The translations under genes and the position numbers were made by a program. A DNA stretch of 64,000 nt, taken from contig CM018041.1 of NCBI GenBank assembly GCA_008638375.1, forward strand, positions 2,542,001 to 2,606,000. The letters run 5' to 3'. The DNA is from Nyssa sinensis (Eukaryota > Streptophyta > Magnoliopsida > Cornales > Nyssaceae). Positions 1-14,530 of the stretch are shown here, piece by piece (position 1 is the stretch's first letter; each line of letters begins with the position of its first letter). The notes under the pieces are model-generated. The model was not told the DNA's origin. It worked only from the letters and a program-made list of their open reading frames with translations, and made no database searches.

Positions 1-3000
1 CATTTTTCACAAGTGAACTTTTTTTCAATAAGAAAACTTTCTAGTATAGCTTCCACTAGACCAATTCAAGAATATTTTCAGTGTTTTTGAGGCACTATGC
101 TAGTTGTGTCCTCTAAGAATTGGCTGCTATGTAGAGTATGTCTGACTAAAATAAGTGAGACATATCTCCCATATTGCATTTCTAATTTTTCATCTCTATT
201 CTGTCCTTTGTGTTTTTCTATGCTTTGTTTGACTCAGTCAAATTTTATAATGTCAAAGAAAATATGAATTCAATTGGTTTCCTTTAAATCCACAACTGAT
301 TTTAAGTGATTACTACTTAACCTTGTTACTAAAAGTTTTATTTTTGCATTTATAATTATATTAATGCTCAAGCTTTTCCCCTTAAAGGAAATAGTTACCC
401 TATGCATGATGAAATTGGTTGGGATTGGAGGCGGGCTAGTCCACAATTGAATTAAATTGTTTCTAATCTATTAATGACAATTCTAAAACTTCAATTTTGG
501 TAGTGCTAAACACAAAATTAGTGATAACATTATGCATTAACTATCAAATTGTAAAAATTTTAACTTCACAATATTCAACATTAAATTTCATAACCAGAAT
601 TTCGCACTTAGATACATCAAAGAAATAACATTTTGAATGCATAGGGGTTGAGGAGGACACTTAACTTCTGCTAAAGTCCTAGTATAGATCATTTCTAATG
701 AGGTATAAGTCTTTGATTGAAAATCACGTAGAATCTGTCAACGAAAAAAGCAAGTCAAGCAATGTTCCCCTTCCCAACACGGTTTGAGTTATCACCACAC
801 ACACTTGATCATGGGATCGATGTGATGTGAAAGAATATTGTAAGTTGATTTTGAAAATAATTTCTCATCACCAAATTAATTCGGAGTATTACATGATATG
901 AATTTTTAATACGAATTGTTACTTTATATAGTTTAAATTTGAAATTGGTGTTACCAAGTACTACCCATTACTATAACTAATCAAAGGATTATAGTTTTTT
1001 TTTTTTTTTTTCCTTCGTGACAAGTATGAAGTCATGTTGTAAATAACTTTTCATCTCAATTGAATCTAAGACCTCTCACAAATAAAATTATGATATCATG
1101 TTAAATTATCAATTATTATTATTATTATTTCTTTGAAAGAAGCGATGTGATGTTACTAGTAAAAATAAATGGTCACATCTTTTTAGTAGAAAATGAGACT
1201 TAACCCATGATCTCTTTTTTAAAAGAGACATGAATAATTAATTGGACTAACTTCAGTTGATTAGATTACCAATTATTTCATTAGATTATGAAAACAAAAA
1301 ACCCCAACAAGGCATGATAATGTGGTTAGCAATGATAGATGATTCTAGGAGTTCCCTCTCATCTTAGTTGTCTGAAGTATGTTTGCATAGGAGTATCTCC
1401 TCTTGGTTATGCAACAATTTCTTATATAAAAAATACATCTTTTCGAAAAAAATAAATGGAAATGATAGTATAGATACCTCAATTTTGTATTTACATTTTC
1501 TTAGTGTAAAAATATGTGGATGGAAAAGTTTCATTTAACTAGGCTAGTAAACGAAATACTAATTGAGCTATTTAATGGTAATTAAATTATCTTAATGCCA
1601 ACAAGCTTTTCCAAAATGAAAGAAAATGTCTAAATCATATAATTAATTCTAAACCAAAAAAGTAATATCATGTATTCATCACACGGTGGATTCACGTCTA
1701 AATGTGTGGACAAGCTGAAACTTTGTCTAATTCAAATTAATTAAGTTTGAAAAGTCAAAGTCAGTCAATGAAAAACAAAGTGTCCCACTTGATGTGATAA
1801 GATGAGAAAAATATTAATTGCACCCAACCATTGCCCTAGCAATTGTCACATGTGGTCCCACGCTGTGAATAATTTCCACGAGAAGATAAAATTATGTATT
1901 AATTGCAGAAGTGTGACTGAGTAAGAAAAATATTGAGAATAAAATTTAAATATTTAAAATTGGAGTATTTTCTTTATCGATGATTAATAGTTAGAGATTA
2001 AATAATAGATCTGACTGTAACAGAGAGGAGACTTAATGTGATACGCATAAAGTGACCAAAAATATCATAACAGATTCATAAAAAAAAAAGATAAATTAGA
2101 TTCATAAAAAAATAAGATAAATTATGTTTTGTCTATGTTTGAAAAGTCACAGTGAGTTAACAAATAAACACTAATAATTTAGATGAATGAATTTATAAAG
2201 TTTATTGTCTTGAAAAAATACACAATAAAGATAAAAATGGACTTGGCAGTGCATCTTCGACAAGTGAACTATTTTTCAACTATAGGACTTTCCAGTATAC
2301 CTTCCGCTAGATTAAATTGAGAATTTTTTTATTTTCCTGAGACACTATGCTAATTATGTCTTCTCTAAGTAGTCAATTGCAATATAAAGTATAGTGAGAC
2401 ATATCTCACATGGTAAATTTTTAATGAAGGATGACAAGGTCACAATGATATTTTATAGGCATCAAATACTACGAGTGCAACTCGGGTAGGATAATCCGAG
2501 TACAACTTAAAAATCTTTGGGATTGGAAATTTTTTTTTTTAGGATTGGATTTGGGCTAAAAAACACAAACTCGAATTTATTTTGGGTTGGACTTAGGCCT
2601 AAGTATGAAGAATTCAACCCTGATCCCGTCCCTTAGTATATACTTTTAGTATAAACATTATAAACCATTTGATTTATAGTAAAATGCATCTCCACCATAC
2701 ATTTATGTACACATATATCTCTAGTTTAATTTCTAATTTTTAATGCTTTCAAGTGATAAATTTTCATGCTTATACACAACCAATAAAATAGATGAAAAAA
2801 TTGTTACCTATTAGTGATAATTGAAAAATTTTAGGATTTAGATTAGGGTTGGGGTTCGGTTCGACTCGATACTAGTTATTTTAGTTTGAATTTGAGTTCA
2901 GGTTGGTGGATTGGGTTCAAAATCGGGCTTGAACCAATTATCATAAAACTTAGACAGAATTTGAACATATTTTAACTGAGCCCGAGCTCCCAAATTGCAC

Positions 3001-4895
3001 TCCTACCAAATACGGCCTGGACCTGACTTTATTAACATTTTCATTTAATCTTTTTTTTTTCGTCCCTGCTATCGCCAATGATAATTATTTAGTAATTCTT
3101 TAATTGAAAAGTCAAAGCAAGTATCAAAAAAGTAACCCAAACAATATTTATGTTATAACACGGTTTGAATTATCACCACATATACTTCCATCATTTGTGG
3201 GTCTACGGGATGTGAACAACTATTGTAAATTGATTTTAGATATCAATCAATTCAGAAGCAAACAACCATAGTTCATAGTTGAGATGTGAGATTTTAGTAC
3301 GAATTGTTACTTATATATCGTTTAGCTCTTAATCTTTTTTTACCAAAACATCACTCTAATTAATCAAATCATTAGTCGTAGTTTCTAATGATCGAGTGAC
3401 ATCTCGTACTTCTTTTTCTAGTAGATGTCATGTTTCAAATCTCTCCAAGTAAGAGTTTGTGTTCATGTGTTTATTTCCTAACCATGGACTATACTTATAA
3501 GTGGTATGGTTAAGTTTTTTTTTTTTTGTTTTTCCAGTAATGAGTTGGATTAGTTTGTAAGGTTATACTAGTAAAAAATCATAAGTAAATCGTTGCAAAT
3601 TTGAATTCTACAGCCGGATACATCAAAGAAATAGTGTCTTGAATGCATAGGGGTTGGGGACCAGGACACTTAACTACTACTAAAGTCCAGGTATATGTCA
3701 TTTATGATGAGATATAAGTCTTTGATTGAAAGTCACGTACAACTTATCAACGAAAAAGTAAGTCAAGCAATATTCCCCCCAACAACACGGTTTAAGTTAT
3801 CACCACACACTTGATCATGAGTCTAAGTGATATGAACAAATATTGTAAATTGTTTTTGAAAATGATTTCTCATCACCAAATTTTACCTCGTTATGAATGA
3901 TCTATACTTGGACTTTAGTAGTAATTGACTCGACAATTTTAATCCGGACGCAAAATTTTGTTATGAAATTTAATGTTGAGCACCATTTTGTTACGTGAGT
4001 AGTGCGTGTAGCATGACACTGTGAAATTGAAGCCTTAGAATTGAAATTAATTAGATTAAAATCAAGTTAATTCAAATTTTGGACTAACCCGCTTCCAATC
4101 TTGACCAATTCCACACTGTATTAGGTAAATTATATCCAAAATCAATTTACACGTTGACATCCCATAGACTCACAAATAATAGATGTGTGGTGATAATTCA
4201 AACCGTGTTCATAGGAAAAATATTGCTTGGCTTACTTTATTTTGTTACTTGCTTTGACTTTTCAATTAAAGGTTAATTACCTAATTATCATTGGCCAATA
4301 ACAAGGATTAAAAAATTAAAAATTAAAAATTAAATGAAAATGATCAATAGAGGCAAGTTGAGACTGTATTCGGTGCTTCTGAGATATCACATGTCACACT
4401 TATTTTAGTTAAACATACTCTACATGACATAACTAAGGTAGTGACAATAATTTTCTCGTGGGTCCATGGGAAGCCATAGGAGAAAGTTCTCTAGTTGGAA
4501 GAAAGGTCACTTGTGAAAAAAATGACAACCTTTTAAGTCAATACTTATCCTCATTGACTATGCTTTTGGACATTAAAATTATTTTTGATACGTAAAAATA
4601 GAATATTCATACTATAAAAAAAGTAGGGAATAAAATAAAAATCATAGAGATTAGAATAGAGGTTACTCACATGATCAAAAGAATGTTTAGAATAATTTTT
4701 AATAAAATACTTATTCTATATCAAATGTTATTATGTTAAATATATCTCACTTATTTTAATAAGACATAGTCTACATTGAGCCTACCACTAGGAGAGACAT
4801 AACTAATGTAGTGGCTCATATTCTCAAGTAGGCCCATGGGAGGCCATGCGGGAAAGTTCTCTCACGGAAAGAAAGGTCACTTGCGGAAAAAAATG
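1..4895. mobile_element. Outer foldback (inverted-repeat) element, copy A
   Basis: The first about 170 bp (beginning CATTTTTCACAAGTGAAC) reappear inverted and diverged at about 4740-4895, which ends GGTCACTTGCGGAAAAAAATG. Both arms contain a form of the phrase AAAATAAGTGAGACATATCTC. Long inverted arms with no coding capacity suggest an old non-autonomous foldback or Mutator-like element. The end points are approximate and no target-site duplication could be fixed. Confidence 0.5.
2252..4524. mobile_element. Inner foldback element nested in the outer one, copy A
   Basis: The left arm starts at 2252 (CATCTTCGACAAGTGAAC) and the right arm ends at 4524 (CACTTGTGAAAAAAATG). The two arms are reverse complements over long stretches; for example about 2990-3230 pairs with about 4135-4380, including ACACGGTTTGAATTATCACC against GGTGATAATTCAAACCGTG. 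The element sits inside the outer inverted repeat, giving a palindrome within a palindrome. No open frame is seen. Confidence 0.55.
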
Positions 4896-6228
4896 ATTAC
4901 TTTTTAAGTCAATACTTATCGTTATTGAGTATGTATTTGGATACTAAGACCACATTTGATACACAAAAATAAAATATTTTTTCATAAAATGTAATAAAAA
5001 ATATAATAGAAATGACATAAAATAAAATATAAATTACTCACATGGTCTAAAAAAATATTTAAAATAATTTTTATTCCATATCAAATAAAATTAAAATAAA
5101 AATTTTTAAAATATCAATTTTGCCGTATCATGGTCAGATTATTATAATTTTACCTAACAAAAGTATTGTAATTTTACTAATGTTACCGAGGGCTTTCTAT
5201 CCAGTGGTATTTTCTTGGCTGTTTAACTTCAAAGGATTCAAATCTTGCTCACGTTAAGGGTAAGTGTTCATTTAAGTGTTTATTTGGATGAATGGAAAAA
5301 AGATATGATTTAAGTTAAGTAGTGATTTAAAGAAATAATTATGAAAAAAATATTTTTTGAGCTAAGTTATAAAATATTTAGATGATTATATTTAATAAAA
5401 ACTTAAATGATATTTTAATATTCATTAGACTACTTTTTAAAAAACATTTTACTATATTATTTTTTGAAATAATTCATTTTGAATCAAGTGTGATCCATTA
5501 AATGTGGCTAATAAGCTAAAATAAACACTCAACAAATTATAAAAATTTGTTATGAACTTTAAAAAGCTATTAAATGTTAACAATAAGTTGAACCAAACAC
5601 AACCTAAGTCTCATTTATTGTGTGGGCAGGCTTTGTTGGGTCAGTAGGAAAATTAGGCTCCAGGTCATTGAATTTGTTAACTCACGGTGACTTCTCAATT
5701 TTGAAACAGAGACCAAACATTGCTATATCTTCTAGTAGAAATTGCCCATGACGCGGGACCACATGTGGGAGTTGTTGGACCAGTGGTTGCGTGTGATGAT
5801 TACTTTGTTAACTTTACCACGTCAAGTGCTACACTTTCTTCTTCGTTGACTGACTTTGACTTTTCAAACAAGGACATCTCCATTATTAATTTCTTTGGTC
5901 ATATTTATTGATTTTTTTATTTTAAAAATTTAAAATGTATTTTTTCTTTTGTTAGATATTTGTTTTAATTTTAATGAATTCGTAATTAATTTAAAATAAT
6001 TTTTTAAAAAAATATTTTAGTAAAAATATTTTTAAAAAATAACTTAATGACACTTGTTAATACCTTATTCAAATATTACAATATTATTTAAACATTTTTT
6101 AAATATATTCATTCAAAAAATCAATAATTTAACTCAAACAACATTTTTTTACAATTACTTATTTAAACCGCTATTTAATTCAAATCACAATTTTTTTTCC
6201 AACTCTTCCAAACGGGCATGAAGTTCTA

Positions 6229-7168
6229 ATCATTAAATAGTTCAAGTAATATTTCATTTCGATGCAGCGTGATTTCAATATCTAAAAAAAAAAAAAAGGG
6301 AATGTTCACTCAAATAAGAGAACAACTCTCCTAATACATCACATTTATAATACTTTAAATCAATTACTAATTTCTATATTATTTGTAATAAAATTTAAAA
6401 ACTAGGGAAATTTGAAAAAAAAAATCAAAATTAGGCCTTTTTGTAATTGAGACCAAAATTGAAAATTAAATAATAATAGAAAAAATAGTTACAAGTCGTA
6501 TCCCAATATAAATTTCTTAGATATATTAATTGACAATCTAAATTTTTTTATAAATAGTAAAAACATTTAATTGAAGGTCTAAATTATGAAATTTGGCTAA
6601 AAAGCTGTTTAGGTTACGAGTTTGTTCTATTTTGTCATTTCAGGTCAAAGTATGATATTCGAATTCTAAAAACCTGAAAGGCCAAATTTGCGTTTATTAC
6701 TACTTTAACTTAAAACGAAACTTATTACATTCTCCAAAAAAACACTTCAGCCACTTGTTATATATCCATCACATTTACTTGACTAGTTAAACACAACTTT
6801 TCGATCCATATATTTTTTAAATTTAATTAATTCAAAAATTCTTTTGACATGAAAATTTTATGTAAAATTTCATAACAAATATAGCATCGGTCAAGCCTTT
6901 CAACTTTCTTGTACAGTGAAAATAAAATGTGAAACTTAAACAATAAAAAAAAAAGAGATAAGATTAAACTTTTCAAGCCAATTCGAAAAAAGTAGGGATA
7001 ATGTTATATGGTTCATACAATTTTACTCAAAAAAAAATGTCTGAATGATATTGTTGAAGATAAGATAAATATAGCCGATAATATTTTGAGTCGGAAATAA
7101 ATAAATTGATATTACTAAAAAATATACTACTGACGTTGGCTGATGTCAAAAATAAATAAAGGCAGTTA
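6229..7168. repeat. Spacer between tandem copies, also present near 45-46 kb
   Basis: Positions about 6265-7030 match about 45100-45920 in the same orientation, from GCGTGATTTCAATATC onward, sharing the phrases ATTGAAGGTCTAAATTATGA and GTTATATATCCATCACATTT. The stretch is non-coding and AT-rich. It looks like part of a dispersed repeat, or like 3' flank of a cluster gene carried along by duplication. Confidence 0.6.
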
Positions 7169-10100
7169 CATTTTTCACAAGTGAACTTTTTTTCAATAAG
7201 AAAACTTTCCAGTGTAGCTTCCACTACACTAATTCAAAAATGTTTTCAGTGTTTTTGAGGCACTATACTAGTTGTGTCTCCTCTAATAATTGGTTGCTAT
7301 GTAGAATATGTCTAACTAAAATAAGTGAGGCATATCTCACATAGTAACCTTTTATTCAAGGATCACATGGTCACGTATGCACGATAATATACAAGATGTG
7401 AGCAACTATTGTAAATCAATTTTGGATATGATTTCTCAACACCAATCAATTCAAAAGCAAACAACCAAAGTTGGGATGTAAAATTTTAGTATGAATTGTT
7501 ACTTATATATCATTTAGCTCTAAAATTTGTTTTTCCAAAATCATCATTGTAATTAATCAAATCATTAGTCGAAATCTTTAATGATCGAGTGGCATCTTAT
7601 GTCTCTCTTTATAGAAAATGTTACGGTTTCAAATCTCTTAATGTAAAAGTTTGAATTGGTGTGTTTATTTCCTAACATGGCCTATAGTTGTAAGTGGTGT
7701 AAGTTCATTTTAGTAATGGATTTAACTTGTTTATAAAATTATACTTGTAAATACATATTTTTTTATAAAATTATACTTGTAAATAGACATTTCTTCCGTT
7801 GCCAGAAAAAAAAAATCAAATCATTACAAATTTCTTTTTTTATTAAGTACAGTGATATGGCATTTCTAATTTTTCATCTCTGTTCTGTCCATTGTGTTTC
7901 TCTATGCTTTGTTTGACTCAATAAATTTTATCATGTCAAAGAAAATATGAATTCAATTGGTTTCCCTTAAATCCACAACTGATTTTAAGTGATTACTACT
8001 TAACCTTGTTACTAAAAGTTTTATTTTTGCATTTATAATTATATTAATGCTCAAGCTTTTCCCCTTAAAGGAAATAGTTACCCTATGCATGATGAAATTG
8101 GTTGGGATTGGAGGCGGGCTAGTCCAAAATTGAATTAAATTGTTTCTAATATTATTAATTACAATTCTAAAACTTCAATTTTGGTAGGGCTAAATACAAA
8201 ATTAGTTGATTGTATATACATTATGCATTAACTATCAAATTGTAAAAATTTTAACTTCACAATATTCAACTTAAATTTCATAACCCGAATTTTGCAGCTA
8301 GATACATCAAAGAAATAACATCTTGAATGCATAGGGGTTGAGGAGGACACTTAACTACTACTAAAGTCCTAGTATAGGTCATTTATAATGAGGTATAAGT
8401 TTTTGATTGAAAGTCACATACAATCTGTCAACGAAAAAAGCAAGTCAAACAATGTTCTCCTTCCCAACACGGTTTGAGTTATCACCACACACACTTGATC
8501 ATGGGGTCAATGCGATGTGAAGGAATATTGTAAATTGATTTTGAAAATGATTTCTCATCACCAAATTAATTCAGAAGCATTACATGATATGAATTCTTAA
8601 TATGAATTGTTACTTTATATAGTTTAAATTTGAAATTTGTGTTACCAAGTACAAACCATCACTGTAACTAATCAAAGGATTATAGTTTTTTTTTTTTTCT
8701 TTCCCTTCGTGACAAGAATGAAGTCATGTTGTAGTCTAAGTGACTTAATCTAAAACCTCTCATAAATAAATTTCTGATACCACATTAGATTATCAATTAT
8801 TATTATTATTATTTTGAAAAACACGATGCGGTGTTACAAGTAAAAATAAATACTCTCGTTTTCTTAGTAGAGAGAGACTTGAACCCATGTTTTTTTTTTT
8901 TAGAAGAGGTGTACATGATCAACTGAACTAGTCTCTGTTGATTAGATCACCAATTATTTCATTAGATAATGAAAACAAAAAACCCAAACAAGGCATGATA
9001 ATGTGGTTAGCAATGATAGATGATTCTACGAGTTCCCTCTCATCTTAGCTGTCTAAATTGTGTTCGCATAGGAGTATCTCCTCTTGGTTATGCAACAATT
9101 TCTTATATAAAAAATACATCTTTTCAAAAAAAAAAAAAATTGAAAATGATAGTATAGTTACCTCAATTTCGTATTTACTTTTTCTTAGTGTAAAAATATG
9201 TGGATGGAAAAGTTTCATTTAACTAGGCTAGTAAATGAAATACTAATTGAGCTATTTAATGGTGATTAAATTCTCTTAATGCCAACAACCTTTTCCGAAA
9301 TGAAAGAAAATGTCTAAATCATATAATTAAATCTAAACCAAAAAAGTAATATCACGAAACCAAGTATATCATGTATTCATCACACGGTGGATTCAGATCT
9401 AAATGTGTGGACAAGCTGGAACTTTGTCTCATTCAAATTAATTAAGTTTCTCCTTGTTTGATAAGTCAAAGTCAGTCAATGAAAAACGAAGTGTTGCACT
9501 TGATGTGATAAGATGAGAAAAATATTAATTGCACCCAACCATTGCTCTAACAATTGTCACATGTGGTCCCACGTGGTGAATAATTTCCACAAGAAGATAA
9601 GATATGTATGGATGACAGGAGTTTAATCAAGTAATAAAAATGTTTTGAATAAAATTTAAATGTTTAGAATTTGAGTATTTTTTTATTAATTGTTGATAGT
9701 CAGAGATTAAATAATAGATCTGATTATAATAAAAAAAAGACCTAATCTAATACGTGTAAATTAACTCAGAATATCCTATCAGATCCATAAAAAAAAAAAA
9801 AAGATAAATTATGTTTTGTCTATGTTTGAAAAGTCACAGTGAGTTAACAAATAAGCACTAAGCATCTTCCACAAGTGAACCTTTTTTTCAACAATTGAAC
9901 TTTCCAGTATACCTTCCGCTAGATTAAATTGAGAATATTTTTTATTTTCCTGTGACACTAGGCTAATTATGTTTCCTCTAACTAGTCAATCACAATATAA
10001 AGTATAATGAGACATATCTCACATAGTAAATTTTTATTGAAGGATGACAAGATCACGTGATATTTCATAGGCATCAAATACTATGATTGTAACTCGGGTA

Positions 10101-12813
10101 GGATAAACCAAGTCCAGCTTGAAAATTTTTAGGATTGAACATTTTTTTATTTATTTTTAGGATTGAATTTGGGCTAGAAAAACACAAATTCGAATTTATT
10201 TTGGGTTGGACTTAGGCTAAAGTATGAAGAACCCAATTCCGATCCCGACTCCGACTCCGACTCCGACCCTTATTATATACTTTTAGTGTAAAAATCATAA
10301 ATCATTTGATCAATAATAAAATGCATCTCCACCATACATTTATGTACACATATATCCCTTGTTTAATTTCAAATTTTTAATGTTTTCAAGTGATAAATTT
10401 CCATGCTTATACATGACCAATAAAATAAATGAAAAAATTGTTATCAATTAGTGATAATTAAAAAAACTTACAGTTTGGATTAGGGTTGGGTTGGGGTTCG
10501 GTTTGACTCGATACTAGTTATTTTAGTTTGAGTTTAAGTTCAAGTTGGTGGATCGGGCTCAAAAGCGGGCTTGAACCAATTATCATAGAATTTAGAGTTT
10601 GAACATGCTTTAACCCGACCCCAAACTCCCAAATTGCACTCCTACCAAATACATTCTGGACCTGACTCTATTAACATTTTCATTTAATCTTTTATTTTTC
10701 GTCCGAGCTATCGCCAATGATAATTATGTAGTAATTCTTTAATTGAAAAGTCAAAGCTAACACGGTTTGAATTATACTTCCATCATTTGTGGGTCTACAG
10801 GATGTGAACAACTATTGTAAATTGATTTTAGATACCAATCAATTCAGAAGCAAACAACCATAGTTCATAGTTGAGATGTGAGATTTTAGTATGAATTGTT
10901 ACTTATATATCGTTTAGCTCTTAATTTTCTTTTTAGCAAAACATCACTCTAATTAATCAAATCATTAGTCGCAATTTCTAACGATCGAGTGACATCTCGT
11001 ACTTCTTTTTATAGTGGATGTCACATTTCAAATCTCTTCAAGTAAGAGTTTGTGTTCATGTGTTTATTTCCTAACCATGGACTATACTTATAAGTGGTAT
11101 GTGTAAGTTTTTTTTTTTTTTTTTTCTCAATAATGAGTTGGATTAATTTGTAAAGTTATACTAGTAAAAAAAACATAAGCAAATCGTTGCAAATTTGAAT
11201 TTTGCAGCCAGATACATCGAAGAAATAACGTCTTGAATGTATAGAGGTTGAGGACCAGGACACTTAACTACTACTAAAGTCCAGGTATATACCATTTATG
11301 ATGAGATATAAGTCCTTGATTGAAAGTCACGTACAATCTATCAACGAAAAAGCAAGTCAAACAATATTCCCCCCAACAACACGGTTTGAGTTATCATCAC
11401 ACACTTGATCATGTGTCTATTCGATATGAACGAATATTGTAAATTATTTTTGAAAATAATTTATCATCACCAAATTATACCTTGTTATGAATGATCTATA
11501 CCTAAACTTTAGTAGTAATTGACTCAACAATTTTAATCCGGACGCAAAAGTTTTGTTATGAAATTTAATTTTGAGCACGATTTTGTTATGTGAGTAGTGC
11601 ATGTAGCATGACACTACGAAATTGAAGCTTTAGAATTGAAATTAATTAGATTAAAATCAAGTTAATTCAAATTTTGAACTAACCCGCTTCCAATCCTGAC
11701 CAATTCCACACTGTATTAGGTAACTTTTTTTTTAAAAAAGAAAAGCTTGATCATAATATAACTATTAATGAATATAAAACTCTGTGTAACAAGATTAAGT
11801 AGTAATCACTTATAATCAATTCTTGATTTAGAGGAACCAATTGAATTCTTATTTTCTGTGACATGATATAAATCTACAGATTGTACTTTTTCTTAAAAAA
11901 ATAACATTTTAATGATTTGATTAATTACAGTGATGAATTTGGAAAACCAAATTTCATTCCTAAACTATATATAAGTAACAATTTATACTAAAATTTCACA
12001 TATTGACTATGATTATTTGGTTTTGAATTGTTTGGTGTTGAAAAATCATATTCAAAATTAATTTACAGTAGTCGTTCACATCCCATGGACCCACAAATAA
12101 TAAATGTGTGGTGATAATTCAAACGTGCTCATTGGGGAAATATTGATTGGCTTACTTTATTTTGTTACTTGTTTTGACTTTTCAATTAAAGGTTAATTAC
12201 CTAATTATCATTGGCCAATAACAGAGACTAAAAAATTAAAAATTAAATAAAAATGTTCAATAGAATCGAGTTGAGACTGCATTCGGTGCTTCTGAGATAT
12301 CACATATGTCACACTTATTTTAGTTAAACATACTCTTACATGACATAACTAAGATAGTTACTCATATTGTCAAGTGGGTCCAGGGGAAGCCAGAGGGGAA
12401 AGTTCTCTAGTTGGAAGAAAGGTCACTTGTGAAAAAAATGACTATCTTTTAAGTCAATACTTATCTTTATTGACTATGCTTTTGAATATTAAAATCATTT
12501 TTTGTATATAAAAATAGAATATTCATACTATAAAAGAAAATAGGGAATAAAATAAAAATGATAAAGAGTAGAATAGAGATTATTCACCTGACCAAAAAAA
12601 ATGTTTAGAATATTTTTTTAATAAAATATCTATTCTATATCAAATATTATTATGTTAAATACGTTTCACTTATTTTAATAGGACATAAGCTACATGCAGC
12701 CTATCACTAAAGGAGACATAACTAACGTACTCGCTCATATTCTCAAGTGGGCCAATGGGAGGCCATGCGGAAAAGTTGTCTCGTGGAAAGAAAGGTCACT
12801 TGTGGAAAAAATG
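7169..12813. mobile_element. Outer foldback element, copy B
   Basis: The left arm begins at 7169 with CATTTTTCACAAGTGAAC. The inverted right arm ends at 12813 (GGTCACTTGTGGAAAAAATG). Same structure as in copy A, with duplicated flanks on both sides, so the element was present before the tandem duplication. Confidence 0.5.
9863..12440. mobile_element. Inner foldback element, copy B
   Basis: The left arm starts at 9863 (CATCTTCCACAAGTGAAC) and the right arm ends at 12440 (CACTTGTGAAAAAAATG). The internal arms are reverse complements, as in copy A. It corresponds to 2252-4524. Confidence 0.5.
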
Positions 12814-13712
12814 ACTTCCTTTTAAGTCAATACCTATCTTTATTGAGTATGTATTTGTATACTAATATCATATTTGATACATAAAAATAAAATATTTATT
12901 TTATAAAATGTAATAAAAATATAATAAAAATGACATAAAATAAAATATAAATTACTCATATGGACTAAAAAAATATTTAAAATAATTTTTTAATAACATT
13001 TTTATTCCATATCAAATAAAAATTAAAATAAAAAATTTTAAAATATTAATTTCACCGTATCAAACATGGTCAAATTATTATAATTTTATCTAACTAAATT
13101 GTTCAGGCACTCAACTTGTGTGCAGAGTACCAATAATTTGTTAACTCACGGTGACTTTTCAATTTTCAAACAAAGACCAAACATTGCTATATCTTCTCGC
13201 AGAAATTGTCCACGATGCGGGACCACATGTGGGAGTTGTTGGACCAGTGGTTTCGTGTGATGATTACTTTCTTAACTTTACGACGTCAAGTGCTATACTT
13301 TCTTTTTCGTTGATTGACTTTGACTTTTTAAATAAGGACATCTCCATTATTAATTTATTTGGTCTTATTTATTGATTTTTTTTATTTTTAAAATTTAAAA
13401 TATATTTTTTTGATTTGTTAGGTATTTGTTTTAAGTTATTGGACACACTTAATGAATCCATATTTAATTTAAAATAATTTTTTTTTAAAAATAATTTAGT
13501 AAAAATATTTTTAAAAAGTAATTTAATGATACTTGTTACTACTTTAGTTCAAATACTACAATATTATTTAAACACTTATCAAATATATTCATTTAAACAA
13601 TTAATAATTTAACTCAAACAACACTTTTTCACAATTACTTATTTAAACCATTACTTAATTCAAATCACACTTTTTTTCCAACTCATCCAAGCGGGCACGA
13701 AGTTCTTAATTT

Positions 13713-14209
13713 ATCCACACATTTAAACTATATTCGGATGGACGGTTCTACCATCCGTTTGGCTATTTTCACGTTTCAAACAGACTTTTAAGATGAGCAG
13801 GTGTTTGCTTGGACTTATTGAAACACTTGTTTGGACATTTTTAAGATCAAAACGAGCGTTTTGAAGAATTGTCAGTAAGTAATTTTTTTTAAAACACTCG
13901 TTTTAAAATATCCGTTTTCACCGCCCATCCACACGAACACTTAGACCTGAATCCACCATTTGATGAATACATGATATACTTGGTTTTAAGATTATACGGT
14001 GGCAAATGATTATAAATTGAATATACAAATTGAATAACAATAGTACTATGAAGGATCGGCTATATAAATTGAATATATAAGATTATACAGTGACAAATGA
14101 TTATAACATGAATCTCACTTTATCATAAAAATTACACAAACTAGTGACATTAACTTATCTCTCTCACTCTATTTCCGAAATAACTGTTAGCTCACTATTA
14201 AATGGTCGG
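13713..14209. other. Non-coding spacer with a short inverted repeat
   Basis: No gene. Around 13800-13930 there is a small inverted-repeat stretch (AAAACGAGCGTTTTGAA against AAAACACTCGTTTTAAAA) resembling 37580-37690, probably a degraded small transposon. The remainder is AT-rich sequence without recognisable content. Confidence 0.35.
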
Positions 14210-14530
14210 CCATGCTGAAGTACCACTTGATGTTGTGGGATTTGAAGAGCCTAAAGGATTCGGGGGCATGGTCAAAGTGTCTCCAACCCCTTCTAGCATT
14301 TGAACCACAACTTTCATTGAAGGTCGGTTTATTGGGTACCACTGAATGCACCAAAGTCCCACAATTGTTATTTTCTTTGTTATTTTTGCATCTACCTATT
14401 TCTTAATTTGGATTCCTAGTTGTTCACCTCAATTCAAACGTTTATAAACCCACTCTGGAAAGTACACTTCACTAGTGTTCTGTCCTCTAACATCAACGTT
14501 GTTCTTCCCTCCAACCATTTCAAGGCTTTG
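14210..14530 (-). pseudogene. LRK10L A-type kinase, C-terminal fragment
   Basis: Read on the minus strand, this matches the last quarter of the kinase exon of A1 (about 19860-20120). The corresponding phrases are TGAACCACAACTTTCAT and CACTGAATGCACCA, covering the end of the kinase domain and the start of the C-terminal tail. The frame is disrupted, and both the catalytic half and the ectodomain are missing. It is a relic of an older A-type receptor kinase, in the same orientation as A1 and A2. Confidence 0.75.

Larger units (their letters stand above)
1..6228. repeat. Tandem segmental repeat, copy A (gene-free)
   Basis: This AT-rich block matches 7169-13712 in the same orientation almost throughout; compare the starts at 1 and 7169, the middles at about 2252 and 9863, and the ends at about 5720-6228 and 13180-13712. 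Copy A lacks about 500 bp present at 7345-7855 and about 330 bp present at 11720-12050. It begins before the window. No gene is seen. The open frame at 5720-5911 has a counterpart in copy B but not in the related sequence near 17.7 kb, so I do not call it coding. Confidence 0.85.
7169..13712. repeat. Tandem segmental repeat, copy B (gene-free)
   Basis: Second copy of the block at 1-6228, offset by 7168 bp at the left end and about 7484 bp at the right end. It carries two stretches missing from copy A. The extra stretch at about 11720-12070 is itself an inverted copy of about 7390-7600. No gene is seen. Confidence 0.85.

Noticed and set aside
5720..5911. 63-codon open frame with a similar counterpart at 13151-13375, possible small peptide gene
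   Set aside because: Both lie in duplicated non-coding repeat. The related sequence near 17.7 kb does not keep the frame, and no start context or homology supports coding.
1..13712. Regular repeats considered as a CRISPR array or satellite array
   Set aside because: The repeats are long, diverged and inverted, without short uniform units or spacers; the host is a plant.
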